Below are positions 56,779-64,000 of a stretch of 64,000 nt of DNA, piece by piece. The stretch is from the NCBI GenBank assembly GCA_031216915.1, contig CM062292.1:199289262-199353261 (forward strand), written 5' to 3'. The stretch's first letter is position 1. Every line of letters starts with the position of its first letter. Below the pieces are notes generated by a model, which was not told the DNA's origin, did not search any database, and was given only the letters and a program-made list of their open reading frames with translations. The stretch comes from Pictodentalium vernedei (taxonomy: Eukaryota > Mollusca > Scaphopoda > Dentaliida > Dentaliidae). Position numbers and translations under genes: made by a program.

Positions 56779-57206
56779 TGTATTCCTACAACGCCACTAA
56801 AGTACGTGGGCCAGAACTGATCTATGTTAGTGTGTGGGCGCCTTTCTGTGGTCGTGTCCCCTCCCATTATGTTCAAAATGCCCCCTAATCCCCCAGTGTT
56901 AGGTAAAAGGTTGAATAAAAACCCACGAGAGACTGTTCGTGACGCGAACAGCCTTTTGTTAAAGTAAACATGTTTACGATGTACTCATCAGAGCAATCAG
57001 TTTTAAAAAGATATTTTTTTCTTTTTATACATAAAAATCTGTTCACCTTTTGCATAATGACATAAAGGCAGAGACCATAGCCGAATCACGTAGACACATG
57101 TTCAAATGTCACCCTTTTTAGTGGATATGATTTGAATGGTTTATCAAATTACTGAGCAATGCCCAGAACGTATCAGCCGGGGATGCACGGGGTAGCACGT
57201 GTCCCT

Positions 57207-57228
57207 CTGCATGTATGTGTGTGTGTGC

Positions 57229-57292
<64 letters not shown>
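57207..57292 (+). repeat. (TG)n(AG)n compound microsatellite
   Basis: TG dinucleotides (about 57213-57246) pass into AG dinucleotides (57246-57291). Confidence 0.9.
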
Positions 57293-57295
<3 letters not shown>

Positions 57296-57944
57296 AACAT
57301 TATTAATATACGCTTCTCAAGTTTTACAAATCATTCAAACGTCAGTGAGAATTACACAACAGACACCCATAGTTATTCCGCACGGTTATAGACCCTTCCC
57401 GCAAATACCCGATCCTAATTAGAGATAGACTATAGCCTTAAGCCTATTGTTCTGTTGTGTAAACACATCGGTACAGATTTCCATTTTTTTCGACGTTTTG
57501 AGATACAGCCGAATCATCACTACCCTGTGGATTTGAGCAAATCTGTTTTGACAACAATATACAAAAAAAAGGACCGTCACGATCCAGTCAATTATAGAGC
57601 TATTGCTCTGAGCAGCGCATTAGGCAAATTATTCAATAAGGCGATAAATGAGGATTAATGCCTACCCAGAAGACAACAATCTTATAAGCGAGAACCAATT
57701 CAGAGTCAGGGCGGGACGAAGTACAATTGGTAGTGCTTTTATTCTTAAAACGATCATCAACAAATAAAAGGTACTAAAAAAACCGTTGTATGCGGTGTTT
57801 ATTGATTTTAAGAAGGCATTCGACACAGTAAATATGCGCCGAAAAACTGAAACGTTTAGGTGTGTGCAATAATATGTTTCAAGTTTTGCAATCTATGTTC
57901 CTGTCAAGTTACTACCACGTAAAAATCACCCGAGGTATTATTAG

Positions 57945-58033
57945 TTACCCCATGTCTGATCACGTGGTACGGGTTTTTACCTACTTACTTCGGGTAGGTA
58001 AAAACCCGTACCACGTGATCAGACACGGGGTAA
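57945..58033. repeat. Hairpin with ~42-bp arms in LINE relic
   Basis: TTACCCCATGTCTGATCACG and the inverse ending GGGGTAA pair almost perfectly around CTTCGG. The TTACCCC/GGGGTAA ends resemble the TTAA-CCC ends of the larger palindromes. Confidence 0.8.
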
Positions 58034-58199
58034 GGAATTTATCTACCGACTTTCCGTTTTAGAAGTACAATCTATTTCATGTGTGAACACACACAGCATG
58101 AGATCTTTTATCTTCCATTGTTGAGCCATACAGGTTTCAGTGGAATTTTTGTGCAAAAGAGTTTTTTTGAAAATATGCCGATACGACTAGTATAAAAAA

Positions 58200-58262
58200 A
58201 TTATTGAATTTCTTTTTTTTTTTTTTGTCTCAAAAACACAGCTTATGAACCCCACATTGGAG
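58200..58262. mobile_element. Palindromic element, family B (fragment)
   Basis: TTTTTGTCTCAAAAACACAG and CTTATGAACCCCACATTGGA match one family B shoulder, ending at the palindrome centre. Confidence 0.5.
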
Positions 58263-58915
58263 GGTCTTCTACGGGGTATGGAAAATTTGTAGATTTCGGA
58301 ACGAGGCTTCAACTGGGTATGGGAAATTTGTCAGTGGCTGGGCAGACGTATCGTGGGTTTCAATGAATATGGTCTCATACCACGTATCTATCAACCAATC
58401 AAATCAGCTTATGCTTCAATGACGAATGCTCACCTATCATCATTAATAGTTCACCATTAAATCATCTTTTGTTTGCCGATGACTTTGCCCTTCTTTCGGA
58501 CACTCCGCGTTGACTCCCAAACGCACTAAACAAATTAACCGAATATTGGCATGAAAATAAACTTATCGTTAATGTTCATAAAACAAAGGTCATCCTATTC
58601 AATTCTCGAAAAAAGACTAATCTTCCTAAATTCCAGATCGTCACACAAACAATCGACTACATTCCCGAATATTCGTACCTCGGACTTGTTTTCTCATCCA
58701 ATGGTAAATTACAAATCTCCAAACAGGAGCTTTGGCTGAAGGGGTTAAAGGTTTTACATAGCTTATTTAATACCTTTCAGAAGAAATGGTCGCCTTCTAT
58801 TGGCATATTGTTAAAATTGTTCGATTCTCTAATACAACCCATCCTAATGTATGAAAGTGAACTTTGGGATTCTGAGATAAATGAAATCAATATTGATACC
58901 ACTCCATGGGTACAA

Positions 58916-58958
58916 ATTGTATGAATCCCTTCGGGATTCATACATAATTTGTACCCAT
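58916..58958. repeat. Hairpin, 20-bp arms, in LINE relic
   Basis: TGGGTACAAATTGTATGAAT and its inverse meet at CCCTTCGGG; it interrupts the RT relic just after LWDSEINEIN. Confidence 0.8.
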
Positions 58959-59077
58959 TCCCACACGTTCATACTCCAATAAAGATTATAAAAATTGCAT
59001 TCATTTCTTAAAGAACCCGAGAAGCAGGTTCTCACAGAAGTTGCACTGTGGAGACAAAGAGGCGTAAATATGATGCC

Positions 59078-59300
59078 TGTTACGACCCGTAATGTAATAA
59101 ATGCCCATAATGTAATACCTACCCATAATGTAATACAAAAACGACCCATAATGTAATACGAACCCATAATGTAATAAAAAACGACCCATAATGTAATAAA
59201 TGTAATAACGTGTAATAAATGTTAGGTACCCATAATGTAATAAACATTTTAAAAAATTAGATACAAATTACACTTTTCCAGGCCCGTAATGTAATAAAAT
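59078..59300 (+). repeat. CCCATAATGTAATA array, left arm
   Basis: Eight copies of CC(C)(A/G)TAATGTAATA with irregular spacers such as CAAAAACGA and CCTA. Confidence 0.85.
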
Positions 59301-60149
59301 TCTAAGCTTGATTTTTGTTTTTTCTCTTTACTCCAGCAGTGCGTTCGGCTACTTATGACACATCCTGCGCCTTCATCAATGCTGCCAATGGCCCCTATGC
59401 CGTACACAGCCAACATGTGTGGGTGTGTTGGGATTACGATAGAGAGTATTCCGGGACCTGGGGCGGGTGTACTCTGCTATGAGTGACAGGCATTATCCCT
59501 CTTCCATTTGTACCACCCACGCAAACGACTTCCTCGATAGCCTCTACTGCCCTGCCACAATCATATAGGTCTACCTTACAAGACATTCAATAATTTTGAT
59601 TCCAGGATGGTCATTTATAACTGCAATCATCATATTCGACCGGCTGTTCACTTGCATAAAAGCAATGCGGGTAGCAGGTTCCTATACTGTTAATAAGTGC
59701 AAGCAATTCTGGCCAAAGTTGCTGAGGCAGAGGGTGTAGTGAGGTGCAGTGGGGTTTGGGTGCACAATAACCGGATAGTGGGGGGGGGGGGGGGGGGGGC
59801 GTATAGTGTGGGATACAAGGAAAAGATAGAACAGAAGCAAGACGTTGAGTCAACCGGCGCAGAGGAATATCGGGAGGCGATATGATGAGTGTACTGGTAT
59901 TGGAATGGGGGATATCCTATAGCTCGATGGGATTTGGATTAGGCTACTTTGCTCCAAATTAAGCGTACAATCTATCCTCTGTCTCTCCAATTTTCACTAC
60001 CTAAACAAATAGTAATTTCCCTGTACTGTACACTATAAGTTCATGTCGCACCCTCCGCACCTTGAAAGCAATGAGCCCGAGCCCAGGACCACACTTAATA
60101 ACGACCACATCATATTCCCGGTCCTGTGATCACATGTGTCAAGTAATAT

Positions 60150-60640
60150 TATCAAATGCTTTCCAGACAAATAGTTTGCACTTCACACATTCAAGAAAGA
60201 CCTTACATTTTCAATAAAAATTGTATCAGTTTCAATAGTGACAGCCCTGAGTGAAATGGTTTCAGCTCCTCTCAGTGTTATTTTTCTAAAACCTCAACAC
60301 ACCACAGATTGAACACCCTCAATTGATATGAACCGAAGCAAGTTAAACGCCTTGTAGACTGCTATCATCCACGCAGGCCACCTTTGCGAGAAGATTGGTT
60401 AAGAGTATGTCATGTTCACCTGTGGCTGTGACCAGCAACTGAGTCGAGTTAATGTGCACATCACTTGGTTGTACAAAGCAGCCTCTTTGTATTGAGCTCA
60501 GGGGATTGCATTCTCAAATAAATTTCACCAGTGGTGTGGCATCACTCATAGTATGCAAAGGACGAATGCAGATCTATAATAGAGAGCAGTGTTGGTGGTT
60601 CTTGAGATTATGTTGATTGGAAAAGCATTCCACAGCATTT
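60150..60640. other. Segment present only in the left arm of the inverted repeat
   Basis: The right arm passes directly from the counterpart of AGTAATATT to that of CCACTTAAAC; the left arm has this extra stretch, an insertion or a deletion in the other arm. Nothing in it is recognised. Confidence 0.6.
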
Positions 60641-60884
60641 TCTGAGCTGTGGGGACTACCACTTAAACCACCTACATTTCCTGACAGCTCCTGGCGGTTG
60701 GCAGGAACTTTCTGCCAACCGCATACTCTATCACATCGACTATTCGCGTGTTCATCCCCGCTATTGTGCCATCTTCTCCTAGGCTACACTCAAACAACAT
60801 ACGTAGCTAAACACCAGGTGTAACATGGGCATATCCGTTTGACCGTGAGGTGTGACCATGACCATCAATCCGGTGACCTTGAAC

Positions 60885-61061
60885 CTGTGTATGGGCCGAT
60901 TTTTATGAAACTTGGTGTGTGGCTCGGGCGCCCAACAATTTTGCCACACCCGATGCCCGTCATGTGTGACCTTGATTGATATTCACACCGTTGACCTTGA
61001 ACCTATATCTCGGCTCATGTTGGGCCGATTTGCGTGAAACTTGGTATGTGAGGGTAGTTCG

Positions 61062-61065
<4 letters not shown>
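60885..61065 (+). repeat. Tandem pair of GACCTTGAACC units
   Basis: GTGACCTTGAACCTGTGTAT...GAAACTTGGTGTG and TTGACCTTGAACCTATATCT...GAAACTTGGTATG are diverged direct repeats of about 115 bp, mirrored in the right arm (61146-61370). Confidence 0.65.

Positions 61066-61145
<80 letters not shown>
61066..61145 (+). repeat. (CT)n(AT)n apex
   Basis: About 36 bp CT then about 40 bp AT; the AT part is itself self-complementary and sits exactly at the symmetry centre. Confidence 0.9.
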
Positions 61146-61146
<1 letters not shown>

Positions 61147-62449
61147 AGCGTCCTGAACTACTCCCACATACCAAGTTTCACGAAAATCGGCCCAGCATGA
61201 ACCGAGATACAGGTTCAAGGTCAACGGTTTGAATATCAAGGTCACAATGACGGGCATCGGGTGTGGCGAAATTGTTGGGCGCCCGAACCACACACCAAGT
61301 TTCAGGACAATCGCCCAGCAGGAGCCGATACACAGGTTCAAGGTTTCCGGTTTGATGGTCAAGGTCACACACCCGGTCAAACGGATACGCCCATGTTACT
61401 CCTTGTGTCTAGCTATGTATGTTGTTTGAGTGTAACTTAGGAGAAGATGGCACAATAGCGGAGATGAACACGTGAACAGTCGATGTGATAGAGTAGGCGG
61501 TTGGCAGGAAGTCCCTGCCAACCGCCAGGAACCGCCATGACTGTAGGTAGTTTAAGTGGAAGGCCGTGTGGTGGACTAATAATATTACTTGACACATGTT
61601 ATCACAGGATCGGGAATATGATGTGGTCGTTATTAAGTGTCATCCTGGGATCGGGCTCATTGGTTTCCAGGTGCGGTGGGTGTGACATAAACTTATAGTA
61701 GTACAGTACAGGGAAATGACTAATTTGTTCAGGTAGTGAAAACTGGAGAGACAGAGGATAGATCGCACGCTTAATTTGGAGGAAAGTAGCCTAATCCAAA
61801 TCCCATCGAGCTATAGGATATCCCCTATCCCAATACCAGTACACCTACCATATCGCCTCCCGATATTCCTCTGCGCCGCTTGACTCAACGTCTTGCTTCT
61901 GTTCCATCTTTTCCTTGTATCCCACACTACCCCCCCCCCCCCCCCCCCCGCCACTATCCAGTCTTGGTGCACCCAAATCCCACGGCACCCACTCCACCCT
62001 TTGCCCCAACAACTTTGGCCAGAGTTACTTGCATTTATTAACAGTAGGAACCTGCTACCCACATTGCTTTTGTGCAAGTGAACAGCCGGTCGAATATGAT
62101 GATTGCAGTTATAAATGACCATCCTGGAATCAAAATTACTGAATGTCTGGTATGATAGACCTATATGGTTGTGGCAGGGCAGTAGAGGCTATTGAGGAAG
62201 ACGTTTGCGCGGGTGGTACAAATAGAAGAGGGATAATGCCTGCCACTCAGAGCAGAGTATACCCGCCCCAGGTCCCGGAATACTCTTCATCATAATCTCA
62301 ACACACCCACACATGTTGGCTGTGTACGGCATAGGGGCCATTGGCAGCATTGATGAAGGCGTAGTATGTGTCATAAGTAGCCGAACGCACTGCTGGAGTA
62401 AAGAGAAAAAACAAAAATCAAACTTAGAATTTTATTACATTACGGGCCT

Positions 62450-62650
62450 GGAAAAGTGTAATTTGTATCTAATTTTTTAAAAATTTTATTACATTATGGG
62501 TACCTAACATTTATTACACGTTATTACATTTATTACATTATGGGTCGTTTTTTTATTACATTATGGGTTCGTATTACATTATGGGTCGTTTTTGTATTAC
62601 ATTATGGGTAGGTATTACATTATGGGCATTTATTACATTACGGGTCGTAA
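62450..62650 (-). repeat. CCCATAATGTAATA array, right arm
   Basis: The inverse of the left array (TATTACATTATGGG units), with the same spacer order. Confidence 0.85.
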
Positions 62651-62769
62651 CAGACGCCTATTTGTCTTCACGGTGCACCTTAAGTGAGCTGTCTTGTTTA
62701 GCGGCTTAGTGGCTCCACATTCTAAAATCATTTGAGTTAAAAATCAACCCCCAAAATATCAAACCGTCA

Positions 62770-62900
62770 TACGCGTTGCGTCCTTGGGCAAGACTCTTAA
62801 TCCCGATTGCCCACGTGGGGACACGGTGACGCTATGCACTAGTGTACGTCGATGGTGTACTTGCCTTCAACCGCAGTTAACTCTGCATGTGCGTGGTTCG
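62770..62900 (+). mobile_element. SINE body fragment
   Basis: GCGTTGCGTCCTTGGGCAAG, TTGCCCACGTGGGGACACGG and CTTCAACCGCAGTTAACTCT match the SINE body; no head or tail. Confidence 0.7.
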
Positions 62901-63059
62901 TATTTTACAGAGTAAAATACAGACATCAAGAAATTCAGCATTTTCATGAGTAAACTGAATGTGGGTGTCCCTCCACCCGTCTACACATAAGGCAGATAAT
63001 AAGACAGACCACTAACGATTAGTTTCCACCAGTAAACACATTAAATCTGATGGAATCGT

Positions 63060-63157
63060 TTAACCCTTCACCTAGCACGATAGGAAGTCGACACTTGCAA
63101 ATAAAATTCTTGAATAACTATTTTTTTCCATTTTTGCGTCAAAAACCTAGCTTATGA
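63060..63157. mobile_element. Palindromic TTAA element, family B (half copy)
   Basis: TTAACCCTTCACCTAGCACG through AGCTTATGACG, stopping at the palindrome centre. Confidence 0.65.
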
Positions 63158-63889
63158 CGTGACGAACCTGTCCGTTTCACTTTTGTTGGGGTGATTCTTA
63201 TCCTGAATGGGTTAATAACTTTTCCTCGAAAAGCATAAATCAACACGGTTTCATCGAAAACAACAATTTTAATACATATATATATAAATAAATATGATAA
63301 TTTGTGACTTACATTGAATCCAAAAGAATAAGAAAACAAAATGTCAGTCACCCCCTACCCAAACAGTTTATGAGTCACTTGCGGGCCCGTATTCTCTGTG
63401 GTCGCTGGTTTTTCCTCCTTTTCGCTGGTATTGGTTCCTTGGTCGCCTCTTTACTTCACCCTTTCACTGCCGTCGCGCGGCCACTAACGTATTGTCACTT
63501 TATCGGACGCCTCTGCCCTAACATGTGACGGAATGTCACTCTACTAACACTTTTACCTCACAACACAACCACCCACTCACACAAACTAAGCAGGTTAAGT
63601 GTTGTCATGGTTACAGCTGTAGAGTGACCCACCCCCCTATACAATATGCACGAGATGCGCCCCGGGCTATTGAGTTTATAAAACATGCTTGTTGATGAAT
63701 ATTTAGTTGTACTCTCGTGCTCTAAGTTGTAAATGAGTTCAACTTGGGCACACTTGTTATTTCACAACAACCCATGTTGCATTGGCTAGATTCGAACACA
63801 GGACCTCTCTGTCAGAAGTCCCGCACGCTATTCAGTCAGTCATCGTGCCATCAGAAGTAGTAGGTTGAGTTGCAGTGAAGTAGTAGCAG
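63158..63889. other. No feature recognised
   Basis: No domain-bearing frame, RNA gene or element end visible. Confidence 0.35.
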
Positions 63890-63960
63890 TAGTACAGTAC
63901 GACCCACGTGGAGTGGTCACTTTCCACGGGTGAGCAATATTTCCAACGACGTAATAATAT
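63890..63960 (-). repeat. Family H fragment, inverted
   Basis: The inverse reads ATTATTACGTCGTTGGAAAT and CCCGTGGAAAGTGACC, matching 20886-20931 and 40920-40966. Confidence 0.55.
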
Positions 63961-64000
63961 TATTTACACAGTTTGTTGGTGGCCTTATATGGTATATATG

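Larger units (their letters stand above)
57450..58905 (+). pseudogene. LINE RT relic interrupted by hairpins
   Basis: Plus-strand fragments in changing frames give KSVLTTIYKKKDRHDPVNYR (about 57540), then ENQF...GRSTIGSAF (about 57690), FIDFKKAFDTVN (about 57800) and LFADDFALLSD (about 58465). These are followed by YSYLGLVFSSNGKL and LIQPILMYESELWD (about 58850). The order is that of a LINE RT close to the other zinc-tailed LINEs here. Two hairpins (57945-58033, 58916-58958) and a family B half copy (58200-58262) interrupt it. Confidence 0.8.
59038..62684. repeat. 3.6-kb inverted duplication
   Basis: 59038-61065 and 61146-62684 are diverged reverse complements. Matching landmarks: GTTACGACCCGTAATG with CATTACGGGTCGTAAC (59078/62640). 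TAGCTCGATGGGATTTGGAT pairs with its inverse at about 61797. GGCGGTTGGCAGGAA lies at 60692 and its partner near 61500. Both arms end at a (CT)n(AT)n apex. The left arm carries about 490 bp extra (60150-60640). Point differences and indels throughout show the arms are old, not a simple assembly duplicate. Confidence 0.88.

Noticed and set aside
59078-59300. CRISPR-like array
   Set aside because: The repeats are 14 bp with spacers of irregular, low-complexity sequence, in an animal-type genome and mirrored in an inverted arm.
60976-61200. Protein with Ser-Leu and Ile-Tyr repeats
   Set aside because: It is translation of the (CT)n(AT)n microsatellite.

Overview
This is a eukaryotic, animal-type window packed with mobile elements; I find no convincing host exon. 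Supporting signs are reverse transcriptases of several retrotransposon classes, Pol III-derived SINEs with A/B boxes, Tc1-type transposase relics, hAT-type and TTAA-type short inverted-repeat elements, (GA)n/(CA)n microsatellites and long G/C homopolymers. A marine invertebrate, perhaps a mollusc or another lophotrochozoan, fits the mixture (Leu-tRNA-primed Ty3/gypsy element, jockey-like LINE, 5S-headed SINE), but this is inference only.

Layout. 1-3.6 kb: unclassified AT-rich DNA with three hairpin elements. 3.9-4.6 kb: two adjacent SINEs with different tRNA-like heads. 5.3-6.4 kb: broken Tc1-like transposase, minus strand. 7.3-12.4 kb: several families of ~240-bp palindromic elements bounded by TTAA. 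13.4-18.4 kb: a two-ORF LINE on the minus strand (ORF1 with coiled coil and RRM-like part; broken endonuclease-RT ORF2) ending in a (GA)n tract. 19.4-19.8 kb: SINE with a 12-bp target-site duplication (TSD). 22-25 kb: two hAT-type elements, each with a TTAA-type palindrome in its middle, flanking an LTR-like repeat rich in GAAGGTG. 26.4-35 kb: a degenerate Ty3/gypsy element on the minus strand (primer site, gag, protease, RT, RNase H, integrase, plus an extra zinc-motif ORF). Its gag is split by a Tc1-type element with perfect 27-bp ends, and its interior is hit by a 47-bp SINE-tail insertion. 37.4-39.3 kb: truncated LINE with a changed RT active site. 39.6-40.2 kb: third hAT/palindrome composite. 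42.37-45.08 kb: the best preserved element, a 5'-truncated LINE with an uninterrupted 645-codon RT frame and a perfect 14-bp TSD. 45.8-50.2 kb: palindromic elements, some sharing a TTAA, and a SINE with a 5S rRNA-derived head. 50.9-53 kb: a tandem element pair carrying a hAT-like insertion with a loopless palindrome, then an inverted-repeat element with hammerhead-like cores. 56.4 kb: another hAT-like element. 57.4-58.9 kb: LINE relic interrupted by two hairpins. 59.0-62.7 kb: a 3.6-kb inverted duplication with a (CT)n(AT)n apex. 63-64 kb: fragments.

The elements are connected mainly by nesting: palindromes inside hAT elements, Tc1 inside gypsy, SINE tails inside gypsy, hairpins inside LINE relics. 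The strongest leads are two centrally related TTAA palindrome families, their capture inside a hAT element that then multiplied, three Pol III promoter types (two tRNA-like, one 5S) on one SINE body, and retroposed copies of nothing but the SINE tail (38 and 47 bp) with clean TSDs. All calls come from reading the sequence; no database search was possible.
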